64,000 bases of DNA from DASRDU01 sp035560235 (GTDB lineage: Bacteria; Acidobacteriota; Blastocatellia; RBC074). The DNA is taken from contig DATMAG010000091.1 of assembly GCA_035560235.1 (NCBI GenBank), forward strand, positions 1 through 64,000, given 5' to 3'. The stretch's first letter is position 1. Each line of letters starts with the position of its first letter. The notes under the pieces were generated by a model. That model saw only the letters and a program-made list of their open reading frames with translations. It made no database searches and had not been told where the DNA came from. The position numbers and the translations under genes are program-made. Positions 1 to 8,031 of the stretch are shown piece after piece.

Positions 1-57
1 CAATGTTTTATGTTCTGATCTGGAACTGCGCGGCGACCAGAGATAACACGATTATAT

Positions 58-957
58 TCATCCCTCATACTCATTCATCGGCAGGCCGCGCACGCCTGGC
101 CGGCATTTGAAGATGCTGCCTGCGAGCGGCTGCGCGGCTAGCTGCTCCTCGCTGAGTCGCGTGCGCGCTGACGTGATGTAAAGCGTGCCGAAATCGTCGC
201 CGCCAAAGACGCACGAAGTCGGGCGCGACACCGGGACTTTGATTTCTGCCATTTCCTCGCCTGTGTGCGGATTCCAGCGGCAGACGTGGCCGCCGTCCCA
301 GTGGGCGATCCAGAGCATGCCTTCTTCGTCAATCGTCATGCCGTCGGGATAGCCCATCTCTTCAGCCGGAACTTTGATGACTGTGCGCGGATTGCTGATC
401 GCGCCGCCCGGTTTGTCGTAATCGTATGCGACGACCTGCTGCGTCGGAGAGTCAATGTAATACATCGTGCGTTCATCACGCGTCCACGCCAGTCCGTTTG
501 AAATCCACACGCCGGGAATTTTGAGTTCGACTGTGTGGTCAGGATTCAGACACCACAGATTGCCTTTGCCTTTGCCGTTGTCTTCATCGAGCGCGAGCGA
601 ACCGGCCCAGAACCTGCCCGCCGGGTCGCACTTGCCGTCATTGAAACGATTGCCGGGCAGGTGCGATTCGGCATCAGCGAGCGGCGTGATCTCTCCCGTT
701 TCAGGATCGAGCGCGGCGAAGCCGCTTTTCAAGGCCACGACCAGCCCGCCCGATTTTCTGACCGCGAGTGAACCGACGAACTCACCGACGTTGATAACGC
801 CGTGTTCGCGCTGCGCCGGATCAAAGATGTGAACGGCGAAACCTTCAATATCCACCCACAGAAGTCGCTTTGAGCGCCAGTCCCAGACCGGGCCTTCGCC
901 AAGCAGCGGTTCATCTTTGTATTCAAGCTCTGCCGTGAATGTCGTTTCAGCTTTCAT
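58..957 (-). CDS. SMP-30/gluconolactonase/LRE family protein
   Basis: A 299-residue six-bladed beta-propeller of the SMP-30/gluconolactonase family, which hydrolyses sugar lactones using one divalent metal. Family landmarks are visible: EGPVWDW near residue 21 (metal-binding Glu), FNDGKCDPAGRFWAG near residue 105, SNGLAW near residue 153 and YPDGMTIDEEG near residue 205, which supply the usual Asn and Asp ligands. There is no signal peptide, so it is probably cytoplasmic. Its start overlaps the end of the lipocalin-like gene by 11 bases, so the two are probably co-transcribed. The substrate cannot be read from sequence; a gluconolactonase or related sugar-lactone role is an inference. Confidence 0.9.
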   Translation of the reverse strand: MKAETTFTAELEYKDEPLLGEGPVWDWRSKRLLWVDIEGFAVHIFDPAQREHGVINVGEFVGSLAVRKSGGLVVALKSGFAALDPETGEITPLADAESHLPGNRFNDGKCDPAGRFWAGSLALDEDNGKGKGNLWCLNPDHTVELKIPGVWISNGLAWTRDERTMYYIDSPTQQVVAYDYDKPGGAISNPRTVIKVPAEEMGYPDGMTIDEEGMLWIAHWDGGHVCRWNPHTGEEMAEIKVPVSRPTSCVFGGDDFGTLYITSARTRLSEEQLAAQPLAGSIFKCRPGVRGLPMNEYEG

Positions 958-1378
958 TATTTTTCGGTTCGATCCTTTCCCAGATCAGCACGGCCTGTGC
1001 GCCGGCCTGATCGGTTGTGGCCGGGGCGCTGAGCGTCAGCCGGTTGCCGGAAAATTCATAGCTGCGCTCCTGCACCGAGCCGACCCAGTGGCGCAGCGTG
1101 CTGCCCTGGACGTGATGCACAATCAGTTGATCTGCCTCGTTGATTTCATACGTGCCGAAGTAACCGAGATAACCTGCAAACGCGGCTCGTTTGTGGCCTG
1201 CCGGTTTTGCTTCGCCGGAATCAGCGCGAGTGCTGTGCATAATCTGCACCGACATATTGCCGAGGTCATCGTACATCAGCAGCCCGACCGGCTCCGGCCC
1301 GAACGGATATGCAGCCTGCCCGTCGCGTTCGTAAACCGCTGACAAAAGTTTCCAGCTTCCGACAAAGGGATTGGTCAT
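947..1378 (-). CDS. Lipocalin-like domain protein
   Basis: A 143-residue protein that opens with NPFVGSWKLLSAVYERDG, the typical first strand of the lipocalin-like (lipocalin_5) family, followed by alternating beta-strand segments and an RHWVGSVQERSYEF strand near the end. It has no signal peptide. The family binds small hydrophobic ligands or has no known role. It is the upstream member of a two-gene unit with the SMP-30 gene. Family placement is good; function is unknown. Confidence 0.75.
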   Translation of the reverse strand: MTNPFVGSWKLLSAVYERDGQAAYPFGPEPVGLLMYDDLGNMSVQIMHSTRADSGEAKPAGHKRAAFAGYLGYFGTYEINEADQLIVHHVQGSTLRHWVGSVQERSYEFSGNRLTLSAPATTDQAGAQAVLIWERIEPKNNES

Positions 1379-1386
1379 TGCAGTTG

Positions 1387-1466
1387 CAGTACAGGGAGCG
1401 GTAGCGACCTGGCGCTTTAAAGCAGGCGCAACCAGAGGCGCCAGGTCGCTACCGCTCCCTGTACTG
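1387..1466. repeat. Perfect 29-bp inverted repeat
   Basis: The arms at 1387-1415 and 1438-1466 are exact reverse complements around a 22-base loop. The repeat lies between the start of the lipocalin-like gene and the end of the MacB-type permease gene. It has no T-run, so it is not a textbook intrinsic terminator. It looks like a REP-type extragenic palindrome that could also form a transcript-end hairpin. Confidence 0.85.
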
Positions 1467-1539
1467 TTCCAGATAATGCAAGGGCCGACGCTCAGAACGA
1501 AATCCGAGTATCGGCCCTGAGAATATCATTACTGCCTGA

Positions 1540-2763
1540 CTATTCGTACCGCAGCGCTTCAATCGGATCGAGGCCCGCTGCCTTGCGCGCGGGATAATAG
1601 CCGAAGAAGATTCCGACCGCAGCCGAGAAGATGACTGATCCGGCGATGGCTGCGAATGAAACGAGCGTGGGCCAGCCGAGCATTTTCGGAATCACCAGCG
1701 AGATGGTCAGGCCGAGCAGAATGCCGATCATTCCGCCGCTCAGACTCAGCACGATTGATTCGATCAGAAACTGTGTGCGAACGGCGGACGAACGCGCGCC
1801 AATGGCCATGCGGATGCCGATTTCGCGGGTGCGTTCGGTGACGCTCACGAGCATGATGTTCATAATGCCGATGCCGCCGACGAGCAGTGAGACACTGGCG
1901 ATGCTGCCGAGCAGCAGCGTCATAATGCGGTTCGTGGCATCTGCCGCTTCGGCCACGTCGGTCAGATTGCGCACCGTGAAATCGTTCTCCTGGTTGGGCG
2001 CGAGTTTGTGCCGCTGACGCAGCAGGTCAGTAATCTGCTGCTGCGCGGTGTAGGTCGCTGCGGGCGAGACGGCTGAGACATAGGCAAACTGGACGTAAGT
2101 AATCGCCAGCAGTTTTTTCTGAATCGTGCTGTACGGGGCGAGCACCACATCATCCTGATCGCGGCCCTGCGGATCCTGACCGCGCCGGGCCATCACGCCA
2201 ATCACACGAAACGGCAACTGACCGACGCGCACCATCTGTCCGACCGGATCAATGCCGGGGAACAGATTGTCAGCGACCGTCTGGCCAAGCACAGCCACGC
2301 GTGCGGCAGTGCGTATATCGGCTTCAGTGAAAAACTCGCCGCTCTGCACCAGCCACTTGCGAATCTGCGGGAACTGTTCGCTCACGCCCTGCACCTGGCT
2401 GTTCCAGTTCTGATTGCCGAAGACGAGCTGCGCTCTGGTGTTGACGGCAGGGCTGGCCATTCCGACGCTCGGGACTTCGCGTTTGATCGCTTCGATGTCA
2501 TCAACGGTGAGCGTATTCAGGCTGGTCGCGCCGGTGCCGCTGCGCACGCCGCCGGTGTTTTGTGAACCTGCGCCGACAAAGAGCAGGTTGGTGCCGACGC
2601 TGGCAATCTGTTCCTGGACTGATGCCTGCGCTCCCTGGCCGATGCTGACCATCGCAATCACGGCGGCAACGCCGATAATGATGCCCAGCATCGTCAGGGC
2701 CGAGCGCATCTTGTTGCGCGCCAGCGCCCGAAAAGCGATTCGAAAAATCATCAGCAGATTCAT
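1540..2763 (-). CDS. MacB-type ABC transporter permease (FtsX family)
   Basis: A 407-residue inner-membrane permease. It has an N-terminal membrane helix at about 20-45, a large periplasmic MacB_PCD domain (about 50-270), then three C-terminal helices (about 285-310, 335-360, 370-395) of the FtsX fold, with the TERTREIGIRMAIGA coupling motif between helices. It should pair with the ATPase at 2870-3694 and the adaptor at 3802-5316 as a MacAB-type tripartite pump or mechanotransmission system. The short length (MacB itself is about 650 residues) reflects the split of ATPase and permease into two genes. The palindromic element at 2778-2863 separates it from the ATPase gene. Confidence 0.93.
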   Translation of the reverse strand: MNLLMIFRIAFRALARNKMRSALTMLGIIIGVAAVIAMVSIGQGAQASVQEQIASVGTNLLFVGAGSQNTGGVRSGTGATSLNTLTVDDIEAIKREVPSVGMASPAVNTRAQLVFGNQNWNSQVQGVSEQFPQIRKWLVQSGEFFTEADIRTAARVAVLGQTVADNLFPGIDPVGQMVRVGQLPFRVIGVMARRGQDPQGRDQDDVVLAPYSTIQKKLLAITYVQFAYVSAVSPAATYTAQQQITDLLRQRHKLAPNQENDFTVRNLTDVAEAADATNRIMTLLLGSIASVSLLVGGIGIMNIMLVSVTERTREIGIRMAIGARSSAVRTQFLIESIVLSLSGGMIGILLGLTISLVIPKMLGWPTLVSFAAIAGSVIFSAAVGIFFGYYPARKAAGLDPIEALRYE

Positions 2764-2777
2764 GGTGTTTTCAATTA

Positions 2778-2863
2778 TGGAATAGAACGCGGATTGAGCG
2801 GATGCGACGGATCACAGCGGATCAGCTTCAATCCGCCGCATCCGTTTCATCCGTGTTCCATTT
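2778..2863. repeat. 85-bp palindromic element, copy A
   Basis: An imperfect palindrome starting TGGAATAGAACGCGGAT and ending ATCCGTGTTCCATTT, with inner GCGGATC/GATCCGC-like segments. It is one of nine copies in this window (see 11948, 28295 and 31976). It lies inside the MacB-type operon, between the ATPase and permease genes. Confidence 0.8.
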
Positions 2864-2869
2864 AGGATT

Positions 2870-3694
2870 TCAGGTTTCATCATCGTCATTTGTTTCAGGC
2901 CAGAACTTCAGTTCTTCAGCCGCGTCGCGCTGTTCGGTGACCGGGTAATCGCGTCTGATCTTTCCGTCCCTGAAAACGACCACGCGTTTCGCATATTCGG
3001 CGATGTCGTGTTCGTGCGTGACCAGCACCAGCGTGATGCCCTGTTCACGGTTGAGCCGCTGGAAAATTTCCATGACTTCAACTGAAGTGCGCGAATCGAG
3101 GTTGCCGGTCGGCTCGTCGGCCAGAATCAGCGCCGGACGATTGACCAGCGCGCGGGCGATGGCGACGCGCTGCTGCTGACCGCCCGAAAGCTGGTTCGGA
3201 TGATTCTGTTCGCGCCCGGCCAGCCCGACTGCGGCCAGAGCTTCCATCGCGCGGGCGTGGCGTTCCGCAGTCGGAATGCTGGCATAGAGCATCGGCAGTT
3301 CGACGTTTTCAATGGCCGAAGTGCGCGAGAGCAGGTTGAAGCCCTGAAAGACAAAACCGATCTTCTGATTGCGAATGTCGGCGCGTTCATCCTTCGAGAG
3401 CCCTGAAACATCCTGCCCGTCGAGGATGTATCTGCCGCGCGTCGGACGATCCAGACAACCGATGATATTCATCGTGGTTGATTTGCCCGAACCGGACGTG
3501 CCCATAATCGCCACGAACTCGCCCTGACGAATCGTCAGTGACACGCCGCGCAGCGCATGCACTTCGACATCGCCCATTGCGTAAATCTTGTGAATGTTCT
3601 CAAGCTCGATGACCGGGCGAGCCTCGGTCAGCGGTGCCGCTGATTCGCTCAGATACTCAGCCGTCAGGTTCGCTGTTTCAACTGCCACAGGCAT
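2870..3694 (-). CDS. MacB-type ABC transporter ATP-binding protein
   Basis: A 274-residue ATPase of the LolD/MacB class. Walker A GTSGSGKST is near residue 65, the Q-loop in FQGFNLL near 118, the signature LSGGQQQR near 168, Walker B ALILADEPTGNLDS near 188 and the switch His in VTHEHD near 225. It carries a roughly 27-residue N-terminal extension and an acidic C-terminal tail, so it is longer than LolD (about 230). It energises the adjacent FtsX permease. It sits in the order adaptor, ATPase, permease on the minus strand. Confidence 0.95.
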   Translation of the reverse strand: MPVAVETANLTAEYLSESAAPLTEARPVIELENIHKIYAMGDVEVHALRGVSLTIRQGEFVAIMGTSGSGKSTTMNIIGCLDRPTRGRYILDGQDVSGLSKDERADIRNQKIGFVFQGFNLLSRTSAIENVELPMLYASIPTAERHARAMEALAAVGLAGREQNHPNQLSGGQQQRVAIARALVNRPALILADEPTGNLDSRTSVEVMEIFQRLNREQGITLVLVTHEHDIAEYAKRVVVFRDGKIRRDYPVTEQRDAAEELKFWPETNDDDET

Positions 3695-3801
3695 TCAACT
3701 ACCTCCTGGATTTCAGAAATATTCGCCAGGCTGTCAGCCTGTCATTGCCTGCGAGTGATTGCGAAGACAACGCCGGGCTGACTCACTGATCGAACTAACG
3801 C

Positions 3802-5316
3802 TCACCGGCCACGCCCGCCGCCGGGGATTCTGGGCGTGTTGCCGAAGCCGGGCGGACGCTGCGCGCCGGACTGCTGGCTCTGAACGTTTCCGCTCTGACC
3901 TGTAATCACCATGTCGCCTTCCTTCAGTTCGCCCTCGACAATTTCAGTCATCGTTCCATCGGTGATTCCAATTCTGATCCGGCGCGGCTGCGGTTTGTTA
4001 TCAGGGCCGGGAACCCAGACGATGCGCCGCTGAGCGTCAGACAGACCGGGCAGACCTGAAGAGTCAGCGCGCGGGCCGCGTCTGTTTGCGGCTGCGTCAG
4101 CGGTCTGATTCGTCTGTTTGCCTGCCTGGCTTCCGGCATTGCGCAGCATTCCGCGAATCTGTTCCTGTGTCATTCCCTGCGGCACGAAACGCAGCGCCGC
4201 ATTCGGAACTTTCAGCACCTCATCCTTTTCTGCCACGGTGAAGGTCAGGTTGGCGGTCATGCCGGGCTTCAGTTTCAGATCAGGATTTTTGACATCAATC
4301 ACGACGTTGTAGGTCACGACGTTCTGCACCGTCTGCGGATTAAGTCTGATCTGTCGGATCGTGCCGTCGAACTTCTGGCCGGTGAAGGCGTCAACCGTGA
4401 AGCTGATCCGGTTGCTTGAATTGATCGCGCCGATGTCAGCCTGGTCAATGTTGGCGATGACCTGCATCTGCGTCAGGTCGTTGGCAATGGTAAAGAGCGT
4501 CGGCGCTGACAGACTGGCAGCGACGGTCTGCCCGACGTTGACATCGCGGGAAACGACAATGCCGTCAATCGGTGAACTGATGGTCGTGTGCTTCAGGTTG
4601 ACTTCGGCGAGCTGGAGCGCGGCCTGGGCCTGCTGCACCTGCGCTCTGGCCTGCTGCACCTGCGCTCTGGCCTGCGCGAGTCCGGCGCTGGCCGCAGACT
4701 CTTCGCCCACACGCGCCTGATCGAGCTGAGCTGCGGCCTGGTTATAACGCGCATCGGCAGCCATAAAACTGGTGCGCGCCGATTCAAGATCGCGCTGCGT
4801 CACCAGCCCGCTCGCGGCCAGCGATTCCTGCCGCTGCAGGAGCGCCTGTGCGTCATCGCGCTGAGCCTTCAGCGCCGCCAGGTTGGCCGTTGCGCCTGAG
4901 ACGCCCGCGCGCTGTGTCTTCACCGCCGACTCAGCGACCTGCACGCGCGCCTGAGCGTCGGCCAGACTGGCCCGCGCCTGTTCGAGATTGGCGCGAGCTG
5001 AAGCGACCTGCGCCTGCAGGAGCGACGGGTCAAGCTGCGCGATGACCTGTCCCTTGCGCACAACTGAATTGAAGTCTGCATAAAGCGCCGAGATCGTGCC
5101 CGACACCTGGCTGCCGACCTGCACTGTGGTCACAGCCTGGAGCGTGCCTGTGGCGTTGACTGTATTACGGATTGTGCCTCTTTCAACTCTGGCAGTGGTG
5201 AACTCTTCAGCGGTCACGCGGCTTTCACGGAACAGAAAGACTGCAACTGCAATCACGCCGACAATGCCGACCGCCAGCAATAATCTCTTCCAGCTTCTTC
5301 CAGGCCCGAATTTCAT
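3802..5316 (-). CDS. MacA-like periplasmic adaptor (membrane fusion protein)
   Basis: I place the start at 5316, where GGAG precedes ATG and the protein opens with MKFGPGRSWKRLLLAVGIVG and a single membrane anchor; this gives 504 residues. Upstream in-frame residues look non-coding. Next come a lipoyl/barrel-sandwich half (VGSQVSGTISALYADFNSVV), a long Ala/Gln-rich coiled-coil hairpin, the second lipoyl half, and beta-barrel and membrane-proximal domains. The hairpin holds a near-exact repeat encoding QQARAQV twice. A Gln/Asn/Arg-rich insert near residue 415 (TQEQIRGMLRN...) is unlike E. coli MacA (about 370 residues). It links the FtsX permease to an outer-membrane channel that is not in this window. 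Confidence 0.92.
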   Translation of the reverse strand: MKFGPGRSWKRLLLAVGIVGVIAVAVFLFRESRVTAEEFTTARVERGTIRNTVNATGTLQAVTTVQVGSQVSGTISALYADFNSVVRKGQVIAQLDPSLLQAQVASARANLEQARASLADAQARVQVAESAVKTQRAGVSGATANLAALKAQRDDAQALLQRQESLAASGLVTQRDLESARTSFMAADARYNQAAAQLDQARVGEESAASAGLAQARAQVQQARAQVQQAQAALQLAEVNLKHTTISSPIDGIVVSRDVNVGQTVAASLSAPTLFTIANDLTQMQVIANIDQADIGAINSSNRISFTVDAFTGQKFDGTIRQIRLNPQTVQNVVTYNVVIDVKNPDLKLKPGMTANLTFTVAEKDEVLKVPNAALRFVPQGMTQEQIRGMLRNAGSQAGKQTNQTADAAANRRGPRADSSGLPGLSDAQRRIVWVPGPDNKPQPRRIRIGITDGTMTEIVEGELKEGDMVITGQSGNVQSQQSGAQRPPGFGNTPRIPGGGRGR

Positions 5317-5601
5317 TGGTTCTTCTCCTTGCCCTCGTTCATTCAAAAAATCCCAGGGATCAGCCCGATAATCCTTCACTGTGTCAGACACCAGGAGAGG
5401 CAAATGGGTTACCAGAAAAATTCGGTTGAGTGAAATTACGGTAACTTTGGAGTGGCGCAGGCAGGCTGGTTTCGCGCGTCGGCTTATTCTCCTGGAATTG
5501 ATGCTGAGTTGTAACCGGTTCGGGCGGCGCGGTGTCTTCAGAACCAGAAGGCGGTCTGAAGCCTTCTGAAGTACAGGAAGTTTTCTGGAGTAACACAATC
5601 A
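5317..5601. promoter_or_regulatory. Divergent control region, adaptor versus Spy-like gene
   Basis: This 285-base region separates the minus-strand adaptor and the plus-strand Spy-like gene, so promoters for both must lie here. A GTAACC element at 5511-5516 followed by GGTGTC about 14 bases later resembles the -35/-10 pattern of ECF-sigma promoters and points toward 5602. This match is weak and rests on pattern alone. A ribosome binding site (GGAG) precedes the ATG at 5602. Confidence 0.35.
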
Positions 5602-6108
5602 ATGAAGAAACTGAGTAAAATTCACACAATCGCAATGACCGGTCTGCTGGCCGTGAGCGGCGCAGGCGCGCTGGTTCTGGCGCAGTCAGGCACGGATCAG
5701 AATAATCAGACTTCGCCGCGCGCGGAATGGCAGGCGAAGCGCAGGCATCACGGCTTTCATCAGGGCGGGCGCCTGATGAAGGAGCTGAATCTGACCGATG
5801 CGCAGAAGGCGCAGATGAAACAGATCAGAGACAGCTACCGTGAACGCACGGCGACGCTGCGCAACGATCTGCGCGCCCGGCATCAGGAACTGCGCCAGTT
5901 GAATCAGGGCGGCACGTTCAATGAATCGCTCACGGCGCAGAAGCTGGCCGATATGTCCGGCCTGAAGGCAAAGCTGATGGGTGAACGCTTCAAACTGCGG
6001 CAGGAGATGCTCGCGGTGCTGACGCCCGAACAGAAGACGAAGCTTGAGCAGCTGCGCGAGCAGTTCAAGTCGCGGCGGGCCGACCGTCACGCTCGTCACG
6101 ATCAGTAA
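5602..6108 (+). CDS. Spy/CpxP-like LTXXQ periplasmic protein
   Basis: A 168-residue secreted protein with a signal peptide (MKKLSKIHTIAMTGLLAVSGAG, cleavage near the ALVLA region). The mature part is helical, charged and rich in Gln, Arg and His. It carries two LTxxQ-type motifs, LTDAQKAQMKQI near residue 74 and LTPEQKTKLEQL near residue 143, the hallmark of Spy/CpxP chaperone-like proteins. These bind misfolded envelope proteins or feed back on stress sensing. It precedes an ECF sigma/anti-sigma pair and is divergent from a MacAB-type pump, suggesting an envelope-stress regulon (inference). Confidence 0.82.
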   Translation: MKKLSKIHTIAMTGLLAVSGAGALVLAQSGTDQNNQTSPRAEWQAKRRHHGFHQGGRLMKELNLTDAQKAQMKQIRDSYRERTATLRNDLRARHQELRQLNQGGTFNESLTAQKLADMSGLKAKLMGERFKLRQEMLAVLTPEQKTKLEQLREQFKSRRADRHARHDQ

Positions 6109-6203
6109 TTATCAACCACGCTGCTGGCCGAAGCTGAAAGTAAAGCTTCGGTCAGCGGCTTAACTCTTCCGGAGGATCGCTTCTGACCGGGCAGCAGGAA
6201 ACG

Positions 6204-6809
6204 TTGCCGGAGATGGAACTGGTCAGCCGCGCGCGCGGGGGCGATGAATCCGCTTTTGAAGAGATCGTGCGCCGTTACAGCCCGCGCGTCTTTCATGTCG
6301 CCAGCCGCTTCTTTCGTCAGCGCAGTCTGGTTGAAGAGGCAGCGCAGGATGTCTTTCTGAAAGCCTGGACGCTGCTTGGCGATTACGAAGGTCGCGGGTC
6401 ATTTGAAGGCTGGCTGACTCGCATTGCCACGACCACCTGCCTGAATCTGATTCGCAGCGCGAAACGGCGGCCCGAATCCACGCTGGCCGATCTGACTGAT
6501 GAAGAGATGACCTGGCTGGATCGCAAACTGACTGATGAATCGGCGCAGCAGTCGGTCGAGCGCGATCTGGCAGCGGCTGATCTGGCCGACAAGGTGCTGG
6601 CGACGCTCCCGCCCGATGACCGGACGGTGCTGATGCTGATGGATGGCGATGATTATTCGGTCAGAGAGGTTTCAGCAATGACCGGCTGGTCTGAATCGAA
6701 GGTCAAGGTGCAGGCCTTTCGCGCCCGCCGCCGCATGCGCGAGGCTCTCGAAAAACTGCTCTCATTCCGACAAACCCGTTCACCCGCGAAAGAAGAGGGA
6801 GAGAGATGA
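6204..6809 (+). CDS. ECF RNA polymerase sigma factor (RpoE-like)
   Basis: About 201 residues. Region 2 is at about 10-80 (FEEIVRRYSPRVFHVASRFF, AQDVFLKAW, FEGWLTRIATTTCLNLIRS) and region 4 at about 130-185 (LPPDDRTVLMLMDGDDYSVREVSAMTGWSESKVKVQAFRARRRMRE). The start is uncertain. A TTG at 6204 has AGGA four bases upstream and ATG at 6213 is also possible. A strong GGAGGA at 6171-6176 instead suits an in-frame CTG at 6183, which would add seven residues. The stop overlaps the anti-sigma start by four bases, the usual coupling of sigma with its antagonist. Distance from the Spy-like gene is about 95 bases. Confidence 0.93.
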   Translation: MPEMELVSRARGGDESAFEEIVRRYSPRVFHVASRFFRQRSLVEEAAQDVFLKAWTLLGDYEGRGSFEGWLTRIATTTCLNLIRSAKRRPESTLADLTDEEMTWLDRKLTDESAQQSVERDLAAADLADKVLATLPPDDRTVLMLMDGDDYSVREVSAMTGWSESKVKVQAFRARRRMREALEKLLSFRQTRSPAKEEGER

Positions 6810-7276
6810 AAAACCAGCACATCGTAAATCTGATCGAAAGCAAACCGCTCAGTCGTCTCGATGACAGTGAACTTGCTGCGATTGAGCGCCACGCCGACGC
6901 CTGCGATGCGTGTCGGCGGGCCTGGCAGGCAGCGCAACTGTCAGCGCAACTGCTCAGCGAGCGCGCCGCTGAAGTTATTGAACCTTCGCCGTTTTTTGCC
7001 ACGAGAGTGATGGCGGCGCTGCGCCAGCAGCAGGCGACTCGCGTGTCGCCATTTCTTCGCGCCTGGCAGGCGGCTCAGGCAATGGTCTACGCGATGGTCG
7101 CAGTAGTCGTGATGGTCGGCGCGCTGAGCTGGCTTGCTTACCAGCCGCAGCCCGTTGCGCCGGAGCAGGTCAGCGTCCTCAGCAGTGATGCGACTGATCT
7201 GCTGCTGCCGGAACCGGCCAGCAGTGAGATGAGTTATGGGCAGGTGATCTCGACAATCTACGATCTGGGAGAGTGA
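6806..7276 (+). CDS. Zinc-finger (zf-HC2) anti-sigma factor
   Basis: A 156-residue single-pass membrane protein. The N-terminal cytoplasmic domain carries HADACDACRRAW near residue 28, the H-x3-C-x2-C zinc motif of ZAS anti-sigma factors that binds the cognate ECF sigma. A membrane helix follows at about 90-112 (AMVYAMVAVVVMVGALSWLAY), then a short periplasmic tail. The start overlaps the sigma stop (ATGA) and the gene after it starts at the overlapping GTG at 7273, so all three are translationally coupled. It should hold the sigma factor at the membrane until an envelope signal arrives. Confidence 0.88.
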   Translation: MKNQHIVNLIESKPLSRLDDSELAAIERHADACDACRRAWQAAQLSAQLLSERAAEVIEPSPFFATRVMAALRQQQATRVSPFLRAWQAAQAMVYAMVAVVVMVGALSWLAYQPQPVAPEQVSVLSSDATDLLLPEPASSEMSYGQVISTIYDLGE

Positions 7277-7677
7277 GCAGCGAGGCCATGGAAAATATCA
7301 GGAAACATATCTGGCAGATTCGCGCGGCAGCGCTGGCCATCTTTCTGCTCGGCTTTGCGGCAGGCGCGCTCAGTCTGAATTATTACCGTTTGCGGCATCC
7401 GATCATTCCTCCCGCTTCGGCGCGCGGTCGTTTCGATCAGATGCTTGACCGGCTGAATCTGACTCAGGAGCAGCGGGCGCAGGTCGAAAAAATCCTGAGC
7501 GATTCCCGTGCGCAGCTTGCTGAAGTGCGCCGCCAGTCAGAACCGAAAGTGAGTGAAATTCGCCGCCAGACCGATGAGCGTTTGCAGGCCGTGCTGAATC
7601 CGCAGCAGTGGGAGCAGTTTCAGCAGATGATGAGCGAACTGCGCAATCGTCGCCGGAGCAGGGAAAAGGGTCAGTAA
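7273..7677 (+). CDS. Membrane-anchored Spy/CpxP-like protein
   Basis: 134 residues from a GTG at 7273 overlapping the anti-sigma stop; an ATG at 7288 is the alternative. One N-terminal membrane helix (IRAAALAIFLLGFAAGALSLNYY) is followed by a helical, Gln/Arg-rich domain with LNLTQEQRAQVEKIL near residue 64, again the LTxxQ motif, and LNPQQWEQFQQMM later. This layout resembles periplasmic sensors such as ZraP/CnrX that work with ECF sigma/anti-sigma pairs. A sensory role in controlling the anti-sigma is inferred from position only. Confidence 0.8.
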   Translation: MSSEAMENIRKHIWQIRAAALAIFLLGFAAGALSLNYYRLRHPIIPPASARGRFDQMLDRLNLTQEQRAQVEKILSDSRAQLAEVRRQSEPKVSEIRRQTDERLQAVLNPQQWEQFQQMMSELRNRRRSREKGQ

Positions 7678-7770
7678 GTTTCAGCCGCACCCTGTTCGAC
7701 AACAGGCAGCAGCCCGGCTCGCCTTCACTTATTGGATGAAACACGCCGCTGTACACGCCAGCCTGTGAAG

Positions 7771-8031
7771 TCAGGCTTGAGGCGCTGTCATTCTTTCAAT
7801 TTCTGTCAGCCACTGCATTGCCTCATTCGCATTGCTGCCGCACATTTCCGCCTGAGGCTTGAGCGTGACGCAGACTGCCGGGCGTTCGGGCCTGCCGAAC
7901 AGCAGGCATCTGTTGTCGTCAGTCAGTTGCACGCACCGCACGCCGGCCGGTTTGCCTTCCGGCATGCCCGGAATCGGTGATGAAATCGAGGGCGCGATGC
8001 AGCACGCTCCGCAACCTGCGCGACATTCCAT
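7771..8031 (-). CDS. YkgJ-type cysteine cluster protein
   Basis: A small 86-residue protein with the pattern CRAGCGACC at the N-terminus, then C53-type cysteines in GVRCVQL, NRCLLFG, PAVCVTL and EMCGS. This arrangement is that of the YkgJ/CxxCxxCC zinc- or iron-cluster family. Its ATG overlaps the stop of the ROK kinase gene by one base (TAATG), so the two are translationally coupled. The family's biochemical role is unknown. Confidence 0.8.
   Translation of the reverse strand: MECRAGCGACCIAPSISSPIPGMPEGKPAGVRCVQLTDDNRCLLFGRPERPAVCVTLKPQAEMCGSNANEAMQWLTEIERMTAPQA

Noticed and set aside
5317..5598. 94-residue N-terminal extension of the adaptor
   Set aside because: The GGAG plus ATG at 5316 followed by a proper anchor helix is the better start; the upstream part has no domain and runs across the Spy-like gene promoter.
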